This document shows, piece by piece, positions 17,572 to 26,052 of a DNA stretch of 64,000 nt (the stretch's first letter is position 1; each line of letters begins with the position of its first letter). The position numbers were made by a program, and so were the translations under genes. The notes below the pieces were generated by a model. The model did not search any database and was not told the DNA's origin. It saw only the letters and a list, made by a program, of their open reading frames with translations. The stretch lies in contig NZ_KB898626.1 in assembly GCF_000377705.1 (NCBI RefSeq), forward strand, positions 110,527-174,526. Direction: 5' to 3'. Source of the stretch: Salsuginibacillus kocurii DSM 18087. GTDB taxonomy: Bacteria; Bacillota; Bacilli; Bacillales; Marinococcaceae.

Positions 17572-18975
17572 ATGACAGATAAGAGCTTATCGGAAATATT
17601 AAATTTTGAAGAAATTGGTCGTTACATATACGATGGGATATACATAACTGATAAAAACGGAAAAACACTTTATGTCAATAAATCGTATGAGAGAATCACT
17701 GGTTTAAAAGCAGAAGAAGTGGTTGGCTATCATGTAGTTGATTTAATGGAGCGGGGAGTCTACAAGAATGGAGTTGCTTCTGAAGTTCTCAAACATAAAA
17801 AACAAGTGAACTCTGTAGCGGAAATCAGAAATGGAGTTACAGTTCTTCTGACAGGGAACCCCATTTTTAATAGCAACGGAGATGTGGAAGCCGTTGTTAT
17901 CATAAATAGAGATATGTCCGACTTATTAAAAATAGAGAAAGAACTAAATTCCACGAAAGAAAAAATGAAAATTGTGGAAAAAGAAGAATTGAAACATAAG
18001 AAAAACCTGGAAAATCTTCAGAACTATCAAACAAAAAATGTATTCCTTGGAGACAGTATTAAAATAAAAAGTATTATGGAGATGATCCATCATATAGCTG
18101 ATCTGGATGTAGCTGTGCTATTAACCGGTGAAACGGGAGTAGGAAAAGAAGTGTTCTCAGATGAAATTTATAAATACAGCCATAGAAATAACCAGCCTTT
18201 TATTAAAGTGAACTGTGCAGCTATTCCGGGAGAGTTACTGGAAGCTGAATTATTTGGCTACGAAAAAGGAGCGTTTACTGGTGCTTCATCGAAAGGCCGA
18301 ACAGGGCTATTTGAATTAGCTAATAAAGGCACTATTCTATTAGATGAAATAGGAGAGATTCCTTTAGAGTTACAATCAAAATTATTAAGAGCGCTTCAGG
18401 AAATGGAAATCACTAAAGTTGGTGGAACCGAGTCCATTAAACTCGATATTAGAATCATTGCGGCCACCAATGCTAATTTGCTGCAACTCGTAAAGAAAGG
18501 CGAATTCAGAGAAGACTTGTATTATCGATTAAATGTCTTCCCTCTAGACATTCCACCTTTACGTGAAAGAAGAGAAGACATTGAGCCTCTGACTAAAAAG
18601 TTTTTACAGGATTACAACAGCAAATACAAGAAAAATATTGAACTAGACCAGTCCGGTTTCTATTGTTGGAAGAAGTATGCCTGGCCGGGGAATGTGCGTG
18701 AATTGAAAAATGTAATTGAACGCATGGTCATTATTTCTAAAAAAAATGCTGTTATAGGCGAACAAGAAGTAAAGAAAATTATTAATATTGACATGGATGA
18801 AACCGCTGTTGAAGAGGAAGGCGGCCTAAAAGAAATAGTGAATAACTTAGAAAGAGATTTGATCAAACAAGCATTAATCAGTGAAGGGAGTACGAGAAAA
18901 GCCGCAAAAAAGCTGAAAATCCCTCAGTCTACTTTAGTAAAAAAAGCAAAAAGACTAGAACTAAACGTTCATTGA
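17572..18975 (+). CDS. PAS-domain sigma-54-dependent transcriptional activator
   Basis: A 467-residue enhancer-binding protein. An N-terminal PAS domain (about 10-115; YITDKNGKTLYVNKSYERITG) is joined by a coiled linker to an AAA+ domain. That domain has Walker A at 186-193 (GETGVGKE), the sigma-54 contact loop GAFTGA at 233-238 and Walker B ILLDEIGE. A Fis-type helix-turn-helix closes the protein at about 435-465 (GSTRKAAKKLKIPQSTLVKKA). Such proteins drive RNA polymerase-SigL open-complex formation after sensing a signal, here through PAS. A -24/-12 promoter lies just downstream in front of the BKACE operon, its obvious target. AAGGAGG precedes the ATG. Confidence 0.93.
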   Translation: MTDKSLSEILNFEEIGRYIYDGIYITDKNGKTLYVNKSYERITGLKAEEVVGYHVVDLMERGVYKNGVASEVLKHKKQVNSVAEIRNGVTVLLTGNPIFNSNGDVEAVVIINRDMSDLLKIEKELNSTKEKMKIVEKEELKHKKNLENLQNYQTKNVFLGDSIKIKSIMEMIHHIADLDVAVLLTGETGVGKEVFSDEIYKYSHRNNQPFIKVNCAAIPGELLEAELFGYEKGAFTGASSKGRTGLFELANKGTILLDEIGEIPLELQSKLLRALQEMEITKVGGTESIKLDIRIIAATNANLLQLVKKGEFREDLYYRLNVFPLDIPPLRERREDIEPLTKKFLQDYNSKYKKNIELDQSGFYCWKKYAWPGNVRELKNVIERMVIISKKNAVIGEQEVKKIINIDMDETAVEEEGGLKEIVNNLERDLIKQALISEGSTRKAAKKLKIPQSTLVKKAKRLELNVH

Positions 18976-19009
18976 TGAACAAATGCACCAATAGATGCAT
19001 TTATTCATC
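18974..19009. promoter_or_regulatory. Inverted repeat, likely activator binding site
   Basis: GATGAACAAATGCA and TGCATTTATTCATC are 14-bp arms (one mismatch) around 8 bp, about 120-155 bp upstream of the sigma-54 promoter. A related half-site (GATGAATAATTGCATC) occurs at 19063-19078. Position and repetition fit an upstream activating sequence for the adjacent regulator. Confidence 0.6.
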
Positions 19010-19049
19010 GAAGTTCCCTTTACCACCGGATGTATGATGTATTATTTAT

Positions 19050-19091
19050 AAAACCACTAAGTGATGAATAATTGCATCACTTAGTGGTTTT
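19050..19091. terminator. Long perfect hairpin after the regulator gene
   Basis: AAAACCACTAAGTGATG pairs with CATCACTTAGTGGTTTT (17 bp, no mismatch) over an 8-nt loop. The A- and T-runs at its ends suit termination on either strand. Its loop region contains the GATGAATAATTGCATC motif. Confidence 0.75.
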
Positions 19092-19129
19092 ATTAGGGCA
19101 AAAATTCCTGTCTTTCAGTTATAAAGGAC

Positions 19130-19146
19130 TGGCATAGAACTTGCAA
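19130..19146 (+). promoter_or_regulatory. Sigma-54 (SigL) promoter of the BKACE operon
   Basis: TGGCATAGAACTTGCAA fits the -24/-12 consensus TGGCAC-N5-TTGCA, with GG and GC at the required 12-bp spacing. The predicted start site leaves a 5' leader of about 30 nt with CAGGAGG before the ATG at 19186. Confidence 0.85.
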
Positions 19147-19185
19147 TTGTTTAAGGTGTACCGACAAAACATTCAGGAGGTAGTT

Positions 19186-20022
19186 ATGGAAAAAATGATC
19201 ATTACGGTTGCACCAACCGGAGCTCAGACAACTAGGCAGCATACTCCCCATGTGCCCTTATCCCCTAAAGAAATTGCAGATTCGATTTATAAATCCTGGC
19301 AGGCCGGTGCTGCTATCGGGCACGTTCATGTTAGGGATCGCGATGGCAATAATTCACTTGATCTGGATATCTATAAAGAAGTGATAGACCGGGTTAAAAG
19401 TAAGTGTGATATTATTTTAAACTTAACGACCGCCGGCGGATTGAAAATGAGTGACGAAGATCGGCTGCGGGTTTGTGAGCTCAATCCGGAAATGGCCACG
19501 TTCGATGCAGGAACGATGAATTTTGGCAAAGACGTTTTTTACAACACTCCAAATTTCCTGGAAAAATTAGCTGCTGAAATGCAAAGTCGCCACATCAAAC
19601 CAGAAATTGAAATATTTGATGTAGGAATGATCCACAACACACTGCGAATTGCTAAAAAAGAGTTGATACATGAGCCTTATCATTTTCAGTTTGTATTGGG
19701 TGTCCCCGGCGGCATGCCTGCTACTCCGAAAAATTTAATGTACTTAACAGAAAGTATTCCCGCAGGATCAACTTGGTCAGCTATTGGTGCCAGTAAAGAT
19801 CAACTAACTATTAATACGATGAGTATTCTTTTAGGAGGACATGTCCGTGTAGGTATGGAGGACAGCGTCTATTTCAAAAAAGGAGAGCTTGCTGAATCCA
19901 ATGCGCAATTTGTAGAAAGAATTGTCGATTTATCAAATACATTGAACAGAGAGATAGCAACACCCGATGAAGCAAGAGCAATGTTGAAAATACCAAGAAA
20001 CTCTAACATGGGAGTGAAATAA
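19186..20022 (+). CDS. Beta-keto acid cleavage enzyme (BKACE, DUF849)
   Basis: BKACE enzymes condense a beta-keto acid with acetyl-CoA and cleave it to acetoacetate plus a new CoA thioester, using a divalent metal (usually zinc) in a TIM barrel. The 278-residue protein starts MEKMIITVAPTGAQTTR and shows the metal-binding His46-x-His48 pair in GHVHVRD. It also has the family segments LNLTTAGG, PEMATFDAGTMNFG and the C-terminal GHVRVGMEDS. The ATG at 19186 follows AGGAGGTAG; the longer open frame starts inside the promoter and is rejected. It is the first gene of the sigma-54 operon, and its stop abuts the next start (TAAATG). The side-chain specificity is unknown. Confidence 0.9.
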   Translation: MEKMIITVAPTGAQTTRQHTPHVPLSPKEIADSIYKSWQAGAAIGHVHVRDRDGNNSLDLDIYKEVIDRVKSKCDIILNLTTAGGLKMSDEDRLRVCELNPEMATFDAGTMNFGKDVFYNTPNFLEKLAAEMQSRHIKPEIEIFDVGMIHNTLRIAKKELIHEPYHFQFVLGVPGGMPATPKNLMYLTESIPAGSTWSAIGASKDQLTINTMSILLGGHVRVGMEDSVYFKKGELAESNAQFVERIVDLSNTLNREIATPDEARAMLKIPRNSNMGVK

Positions 20023-21054
20023 ATGAAAATAGCAGTGGTAGGTGCAGGTTCCTTAGGTACGATAATTGGTGGGTTAATCACTCAGGCAGGGTACAATGTG
20101 GATTTAATAGATATTAATAAAGAAAATATAGAAGGACTTAATCAACATGGAGCCCAGATCTCCGGGCATTTAAACACAGTAATTCCTGTCTCAGCCAAAC
20201 ACTATGATGATCTGGAATCTAAATATGACACCGTTTTTTTGCTCACTAAGCAGGTGTTTACCGAAGCTGCATTATCCTCTATTTCTCCATTTCTTCATGA
20301 GGAAAGCGTCGTGTGTACTCTTCAAAACGGGGTCCCGGAAGAAAAGGTTGCTTCAATAGTGGGATCGGATAGAACAGTAGGGGGATGCGTGGGATTTGGT
20401 GCCACCTGGAAAGGCCCGGGTAAATCTGAATTAGCGACTAAATGGGAAACGGTTAAAAAGTATGCTTTTGACATCGGGGAATTAAATGGCGAAATATCAG
20501 AGCGATTAATCACGATCAAGAAGATTTTGGATACCATTGGCGACTGCGAAATGTCTACAAATATCCTAGGTGTAAAATGGTCCAAGCTATTAATGAATGC
20601 TACATTCAGCGGCATGTCTGCCTCTCTTAACTGCACATTTGGAGATGTGTTAAACAACGAAGACGCAATGAAAAGTCTGGCCAACATTGCAGATGAAACG
20701 ATAAAGGTAGCCCGGGCCAACAATATTCAGCTGGAAAAAATACAGGGAAAAGACATGGAATTTCTTGAACTGGAAAACCAGGAAAGTATTCTAGAAAAAA
20801 TGGAGTTTTACCATGAAGTGTGGGGGCCGCATGCCAATACAAAAGCCAGCATGCTGCAAGACTTAGAGAAAAATATTAAAACAGAAATAGATTTCATTAA
20901 TGGGTATGTGGTTAAAAAAGGGAGCGAACAAAACTTATCCACCCCGTTTAATGATTTAGTGTGCGAGCTCGTTAAAAAATCAGAGATGACAAAAGACCTT
21001 CCTATATTCGATCAAAATATTGAGGAGTTCCAAACCCTTAACAATAAAATGTAA
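20023..21054 (+). CDS. Ketopantoate reductase-family dehydrogenase
   Basis: A 343-residue member of the PanE/ApbA family. It has an N-terminal Rossmann motif (VVGAGSLGTIIGG, residues 4-16), the conserved QNGVPEE segment and the catalytic Lys region (GVKWSKLLMNATF). Authentic PanE is usually near 300 residues and sits with pantothenate genes. Here it follows the BKACE gene with no gap and precedes a second dehydrogenase, so it more likely oxidises or reduces a hydroxy/keto acid in this catabolic pathway. NADP versus NAD preference cannot be judged. Confidence 0.82.
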   Translation: MKIAVVGAGSLGTIIGGLITQAGYNVDLIDINKENIEGLNQHGAQISGHLNTVIPVSAKHYDDLESKYDTVFLLTKQVFTEAALSSISPFLHEESVVCTLQNGVPEEKVASIVGSDRTVGGCVGFGATWKGPGKSELATKWETVKKYAFDIGELNGEISERLITIKKILDTIGDCEMSTNILGVKWSKLLMNATFSGMSASLNCTFGDVLNNEDAMKSLANIADETIKVARANNIQLEKIQGKDMEFLELENQESILEKMEFYHEVWGPHANTKASMLQDLEKNIKTEIDFINGYVVKKGSEQNLSTPFNDLVCELVKKSEMTKDLPIFDQNIEEFQTLNNKM

Positions 21055-21104
21055 ACGCTATCAAAATAGGGTGATTTCAAACTATATCCTAAAAGGAGTT
21101 TTAT

Positions 21105-22064
21105 ATGATTACTAAAATAGCGGTATTAGGGGCTGGAACCATGGGGCATGGCATGGCTGAAACGTTTGCGATGCATAAATATGAAGTGAACTTGTATGAC
21201 ATTAGTAAGGATAAATTAAACCAAGCAAAAGACGAAATTCGAGAAGAGCTTATCCTGTTGATTGAACAAAAATTTTTTCCAGCTGATGAATTAGAAGCGA
21301 CGATTAATAGAATAAACTTCATTTCCAGTTTACAAGACAGCGTGCAGGGATGCGATTACGTCATCGAAGCGACTCCGGAGAACTTAGAAGTAAAGCAGCA
21401 GTTGTTTAAACAATTGGATCAATACTGTACGGCGCATACGATTTTAGCGAGTAATACCTCCAGCTTCGAGCTGCATAAGATGTTGAAATTTGTCAGCGGT
21501 GAGCGTAAGCAACAAATAATGATTAATCATTGGTATAACCCTGCGCACTTAATGCCACTTGTGGAACTTTCTTATTTCGGTGATATAAAACAATTCGTTT
21601 ACGAAGAAGTGGAAAACCTGTACCACTCCATCAATAAGCAGACGGTTAAAGTGCTGAAAGACATTCCGGGCCTTATAGCGAATAGAATCCAGCAGGGTAT
21701 CGCAAGAGAAGTATTCTCCTTAATGGAAATGGGAGCAGTGGATGCAGAAAATGCAGACAAAGCCTTAAGGTACGGTCCAGGGTTTAGATATGCAACGACC
21801 GGCCAGCTGGAGATCTGTGATTTAGGAGGCCTAGATGTGTGGTGTGTGGTAGGAGATAACTTATTAAGCGTGATGGATAACTCTTCAGAAGCTAACTCGT
21901 TGTTAAGAGAAAAAGTGAACGAAGGCAAGCTGGGTATCAAATCAAACGAGGGGTTTTATGATTACAGGCATGCAGATATACAAGCTATAAAAACAGAATT
22001 TGCTAAAAGATTGATCCATCAATTAAAAGCATCCGACTATTACGAAGGGTCTTTAGGTAAATAA
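21105..22064 (+). CDS. 3-hydroxyacyl-CoA dehydrogenase-family enzyme (carnitine dehydrogenase-like)
   Basis: A 319-residue protein with a Rossmann motif (VLGAGTMGHGMAETF), the ATPENLEVKQQLF segment, ASNTSSFE, and a HWYNPAHLMPLVE variant of the catalytic HFFNPxHxMxLVE motif. A C-terminal helical domain completes the family fold. The length fits single-domain 3-hydroxybutyryl-CoA, L-carnitine or related 3-hydroxy-acid dehydrogenases. Next to a BKACE, a plausible role is oxidation of a 3-hydroxy acid to the beta-keto acid that BKACE cleaves, as in carnitine breakdown. The substrate is inferred only. AAAAGGAG precedes the ATG. Confidence 0.85.
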   Translation: MITKIAVLGAGTMGHGMAETFAMHKYEVNLYDISKDKLNQAKDEIREELILLIEQKFFPADELEATINRINFISSLQDSVQGCDYVIEATPENLEVKQQLFKQLDQYCTAHTILASNTSSFELHKMLKFVSGERKQQIMINHWYNPAHLMPLVELSYFGDIKQFVYEEVENLYHSINKQTVKVLKDIPGLIANRIQQGIAREVFSLMEMGAVDAENADKALRYGPGFRYATTGQLEICDLGGLDVWCVVGDNLLSVMDNSSEANSLLREKVNEGKLGIKSNEGFYDYRHADIQAIKTEFAKRLIHQLKASDYYEGSLGK

Positions 22065-22125
22065 GCGCGGAACGATAGACCATTATGTGTTAGGTGGAAC
22101 TCATTAACTAAGGAGACTGGATAAA

Positions 22126-23415
22126 ATGATAAGTTTGATAGGGATTTTGTTCTCTCTTGGTTTACTGATTTATTTAGCGATGAAAGGCTACGGGCTTCTT
22201 CTGATCACTCCAGCATTAGCAATATTGGTAGCTGTAACAAGCGGCATGAATATAGTGGAAGTACTGACGGGCTCTTATATGGATAGTTTTATAGGTTTTG
22301 CCGGAAGCTATTTTTTAATTTTCCTATTTGGCGCAATTTTCGGGAAAGTGATGGAGGATAGCGGGGCTGCCACGAGTATAGCTAAAGGAATTATTAAAGT
22401 AACCGGAACGAAAAGTCGGCTAGCTGTTATTGTTACGACCATGCTTATTACGGCATCGTTAACTTACGGCGGAGTAAGTATGTTTGTTGCTATTTTTGCG
22501 ATCATGCCAATCGCAAGACCAATATTTAAACAGATGGATATACCCTGGCCTATTTTTATCGGTTCTTTTTTCCTGGGGGCTGCGACGTTTACTATGACCA
22601 TGCTTCCCGGAACACCACAGATTCAAAATTTAATTCCTATTCCATACCTGGATACGACTGCTACTGCCGGAGCACCGCTCGGCTTGGTAGCAAGTGTAGT
22701 AGTAGTACTATTTGGACTGTGGTGGTTGAATCAACGGGACAAAAAATACCAGAAACAAAATATTGGGTACGAAGAAACAAAGGGCGACGTTTCCTCAGAG
22801 CTTGAAATAAAGGAAAATTACCCAACATTTTTTGTTAGTATCATTCCTTCTGCTATTCTGCTTTTATTAATAAATGTTGTTGAATTTAACATAGAATTAT
22901 CTTTGGCAATAGCTGTAGCAGCGGCTGGGATTTTGTTTTTTAATTATTTAGTTCAACCTCTCAAAACATTTAATACAGGAGCAATGAACGTAGCCGCTCC
23001 TATTTTAAATACCAGTGCAGTGGTTGGATTCGGTGGGGTTGTGGCTGCAACCAATGGATTTGAAGTCATGCAGGCAGCTCTTTTAGATATACCCGGCCCT
23101 CCGATTATATCTTTTGCAATAGCCGTAAATATTATCGTGGGCATAACGGGTTCGGCATCTGGCGGATTGGGAATAGCTCTTGAACTGTTGATTAATGAAT
23201 ACACCCCTTATGTAAGCGCAGAAGTTCTTCATCGTATTGGTGCTATCAGTGCGGGCGGATTGGATGCCATGCCTCACAGTGGGGCGATAGTGACGGCCCT
23301 GGTTGTCTGCGGAACCACCCATAAAGACAGCTATATGCCGATTTTTTGGACGTGTGTAGTCGGTCCTTTAATAGCACTGATTTTTGCAATATGCATCAGT
23401 ATTTTCTTTTACTAG
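22126..23415 (+). CDS. GntP-family permease
   Basis: A 429-residue membrane protein with about 12 hydrophobic segments. Features of the GntP (gluconate/hydroxybutyrate:H+ symporter) family include SFIGFAGSYFLIFLFGAIFGKVMEDSG, GGVSMFVAIFAIMPIARPIF and TGSASGGLGIALE. Family members import small organic acids such as gluconate, D-serine or beta-hydroxybutyrate. Within this operon it probably brings in the hydroxy or keto acid substrate. An anion carrier argues against a zwitterion such as carnitine as the natural substrate. AAGGAG lies before the ATG. Confidence 0.88.
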   Translation: MISLIGILFSLGLLIYLAMKGYGLLLITPALAILVAVTSGMNIVEVLTGSYMDSFIGFAGSYFLIFLFGAIFGKVMEDSGAATSIAKGIIKVTGTKSRLAVIVTTMLITASLTYGGVSMFVAIFAIMPIARPIFKQMDIPWPIFIGSFFLGAATFTMTMLPGTPQIQNLIPIPYLDTTATAGAPLGLVASVVVVLFGLWWLNQRDKKYQKQNIGYEETKGDVSSELEIKENYPTFFVSIIPSAILLLLINVVEFNIELSLAIAVAAAGILFFNYLVQPLKTFNTGAMNVAAPILNTSAVVGFGGVVAATNGFEVMQAALLDIPGPPIISFAIAVNIIVGITGSASGGLGIALELLINEYTPYVSAEVLHRIGAISAGGLDAMPHSGAIVTALVVCGTTHKDSYMPIFWTCVVGPLIALIFAICISIFFY

Positions 23416-23453
23416 AAAAGTGATAACCAATCGGATAAAAGGAGAATAAGAAC

Positions 23454-25316
23454 ATGAATAACTTAGAAAATACGGAAAAACTTGAAGACTGGTGGTACCC
23501 CAGTGAGGAACAGATGAAAGCAACAAGGCTGCATCAGTGGATGAAGGTTCTTGGTTTTGACCATTATGATGATTTTTATAAAGCTTCCATCGATAACGAA
23601 AGCTGGTTTTGGAGCCAGGCGGAGAAAGAACTCGGTATTGCGTGGTTTTCCCGTTACAAAAACGCCCTAGATCTTTCCAATGGGAAAAAATGGCCTCACT
23701 TTTTTGTGGAAGGAACATTAAATGCCTCTCATAACGCTGTATTTAAATGGACGGAAAAAGAAAGAACGAAAAACAAAAAAGCGCTGCAGTGGGAAAGCGA
23801 AGACGGCAGTCATGAAGAGTATACATTCACAGAATTAAGAGAAAAAATTCATACAGCCGCCGGCGGTTTCAAAGAATTCGGTATTCGTAAAGGGGATGTA
23901 GTAACACTGTACATGCCGATGATTCCTGAAGCCGTCATATCCATGATGGCCTTATCGCAAATAGGAGCGGTTTTTTCTCCGGTTTTTTCCGGCTATGGGG
24001 CGGAGGCGGTAGCCTCAAGAATGGAGGCAGCCGGCTCAAACATACTAATTACCGCAGATGGGTATTTCAGAAAAGGCAAGCTTGTGCGGATGAAAAAAGA
24101 AGCGGATCGTGCGTTGGATGCAGCAGCCTCAGCAGAAAAACTCATTGTCGTAAAGCGGACGAAAGAAGATATGGGCTGGCGGAGTGCTGTAGATATCAGC
24201 TGGGATGAAGTGATGCTTTCATCTCCATTGAAAAAAGTGGAAGAAGCAAAAAGCGAAGATCCTTTTATGCTCATTTATACATCAGGCACTACGGGTAAGC
24301 CAAAGGGTACCGTTCATAATCATGGAGGCTTTCCGATAAAGGCTGCGTTTGACGCAGGGATCTGTATGGATGTCCAGGAAGACGATACATTCTGCTGGTA
24401 TACAGACATGGGCTGGATGATGGGGCCGTTTCTTGTATATGGCGCTTTAGTAAACGGGGCCTGCTTAATGATGTATGAGGGAGCTCCGGATTATCCGCAG
24501 CCGAATCGGTTGTGGGAGTTAACGGAAAAGTACCACATTTCTCATTTGGGAGTATCCCCAACGTTGGTGCGTTCTCTTATGCAGAAAGGAACAGAATGGA
24601 CAGAAATAAATGATCTTTCTTCCTTGCGAGTAATTAGCTCGACAGGAGAGCCTTTTAATCCTAAACCGTGGAAATGGCTGTCCCGCACAGCGGGAAGAAG
24701 CCAAACGCCTATTATTAATTATTCCGGAGGCACCGAAACATCGGGAGGGATATTAGGAAACATCCTGTTAAAGCCGATTGGTCCGGCAATGTTTAATAGC
24801 GCTCTGCCAGGTATGGCAGCGGACATATTTAATGACAGCGGGAACTCTGTAGTAGAGGAAGTCGGCGAGCTGGTTGTGAAAAAGCCATGGGTAGGCATGA
24901 CGGCAGGGTTTTGGAAGGATACGGAACGATATGAGAAAAGCTATTGGAACCGTTGGGAAGATACATGGGTGCACGGCGACTGGGTCGTAAAAGATAAAGA
25001 AGGATATTGGACGATTACCGGACGCTCTGACGATGTTATTACCACAGCGGGCAAACGAGTGGGGCCGGCAGAAATAGAGTCAATTCTAGTCGAACATGAG
25101 GCGGTGAAGGAGGCCGCAGCCATAGGTGTCCCGGATAAAAATAAGGGAGAGGCCGTCGTCTGCTTTGCCGTACTGAATACAGAGCCGAGAGATCTTATTC
25201 ATCTAAAAGAGGAACTACTACAAAGCTGCGCAGATAATATGGGGAAGTCCTTAAGACCCTCTACACTCTTTTTTATAGAGGATCTGCCGAAGACACTAGA
25301 AATGGAAAAGTCATGA
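23454..25316 (+). CDS. Acyl-CoA synthetase (AMP-forming), frameshifted near the C-terminus
   Basis: A 620-residue adenylate-forming enzyme of the acetyl/acetoacetyl-CoA synthetase type. It has the AMP-binding P-loop YTSGTTGKPKG (near 279-289), YSGGTETSGG, and the TGRSDDVI hinge. The frame is broken at 25296: after LPKT, two extra bases (or one missing) shift it into LEMEKS and a stop. The other frame continues with RNGKVMRRAVKTAFL, the expected C-terminus with the catalytic lysine of the A10 motif. As sequenced, the product lacks that lysine in place and should not adenylate efficiently. It is the last gene of the BKACE operon and probably activates the acid product. Confidence 0.85.
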   Translation: MNNLENTEKLEDWWYPSEEQMKATRLHQWMKVLGFDHYDDFYKASIDNESWFWSQAEKELGIAWFSRYKNALDLSNGKKWPHFFVEGTLNASHNAVFKWTEKERTKNKKALQWESEDGSHEEYTFTELREKIHTAAGGFKEFGIRKGDVVTLYMPMIPEAVISMMALSQIGAVFSPVFSGYGAEAVASRMEAAGSNILITADGYFRKGKLVRMKKEADRALDAAASAEKLIVVKRTKEDMGWRSAVDISWDEVMLSSPLKKVEEAKSEDPFMLIYTSGTTGKPKGTVHNHGGFPIKAAFDAGICMDVQEDDTFCWYTDMGWMMGPFLVYGALVNGACLMMYEGAPDYPQPNRLWELTEKYHISHLGVSPTLVRSLMQKGTEWTEINDLSSLRVISSTGEPFNPKPWKWLSRTAGRSQTPIINYSGGTETSGGILGNILLKPIGPAMFNSALPGMAADIFNDSGNSVVEEVGELVVKKPWVGMTAGFWKDTERYEKSYWNRWEDTWVHGDWVVKDKEGYWTITGRSDDVITTAGKRVGPAEIESILVEHEAVKEAAAIGVPDKNKGEAVVCFAVLNTEPRDLIHLKEELLQSCADNMGKSLRPSTLFFIEDLPKTLEMEKS

Positions 25317-25438
25317 GGCGAGCCGTGAAAACAGCTTTTTTAATGGAAGATGGGGGAGATCTTTCCGCCCTGGAATATTTTCAGTCGTTGGAATCCGTGC
25401 AGAAAATGTCGATGCGTTACTACCAAAGCAGCAGCTGA
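25296..25438 (+). pseudogene. Displaced C-terminal tail of the acyl-CoA synthetase
   Basis: From 25298 the frame reads RNGKVMRRAVKTAFL then MEDGGDLSALEYFQSLESVQK and ends at the TGA at 25436-25438. Joined to the upstream frame it would give a normal protein of about 660 residues. A real mutation, a sequencing error in the read, or programmed slippage are all possible; there is no obvious slippery run here. Confidence 0.8.
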
Positions 25439-25460
25439 GTAAGAGGAATTCGTTCTATAC

Positions 25461-25502
25461 AAACGTCCGTAACGTCTTAAATGACGGTACGGACGTTTTT
25501 TT
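25461..25502 (+). terminator. Terminator of the BKACE operon
   Basis: AAACGTCCGTAACGTC pairs with GACGGTACGGACGTTT (a small internal loop) over 6 nt, followed by seven T. Confidence 0.88.
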
Positions 25503-25966
25503 GTTTCCATGAACTATTATGGACAAATGAAGTGCATGTCATGTTGAAGAAATTAGTATCTTGAAGTTAACAGGAGCTGAACTATAAAAAGCTCGATCAA
25601 GCCGGGGTCCAGCAGCAGCCAAATATCTAAGTGGAGAATCAATAATCCAAGTAATACAGCAGCATAGGTAAATAAATGTTTTTTTGCAAGTAAAGAATAC
25701 ATAATGTTGCAGTGATTTGTACATAACCCCTGCTAGCGGTTCAAGGGAGTCTTGATGAACTGACAATCTCCTCCTTCCTTCGCCAGTTATTTATATGTTT
25801 ATTTTACCAGAACTTCTACCCCCCTCTTCTCTTTGAATAAAGAAACATAAAGGAGAAACTTGTAAGCGGTTTACCAATTTCAACTCCACTCTCCAGAACA
25901 ACGTATGGTAACTCTTGTTGTGCCAGCGTTTTGACCACTATCAAAAGTCAGACTATTCGAAAAGTG
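25503..25966. other. Gene-free stretch
   Basis: About 460 bp between the BKACE operon and the nitrate/siroheme operon. I see no supported gene or repeat. Confidence 0.4.
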
Positions 25967-25983
25967 TGTCAGAATATCTATCA
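25967..25983 (+). promoter_or_regulatory. GlnR/TnrA-like operator upstream of the siroheme/nasBC operon
   Basis: TGTCAGAATATCTATCA differs from the TnrA/GlnR consensus TGTNA-N7-TNACA at one position, 70 bp before the first gene. A near-identical 17-mer lies upstream of nasD at 40340-40356. Confidence 0.5.
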
Positions 25984-26052
25984 AGATCTAACAAATAGGG
26001 TTTTGTGTTGTTTTATGATAGACGTAACCATTAAAAGGGAGAGAGGCACAAC

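Noticed and set aside
19141..19185. Earlier start for the BKACE gene
   Set aside because: The extension overlaps the -12 element and the predicted transcription start; the ATG at 19186 has its own AGGAGG.
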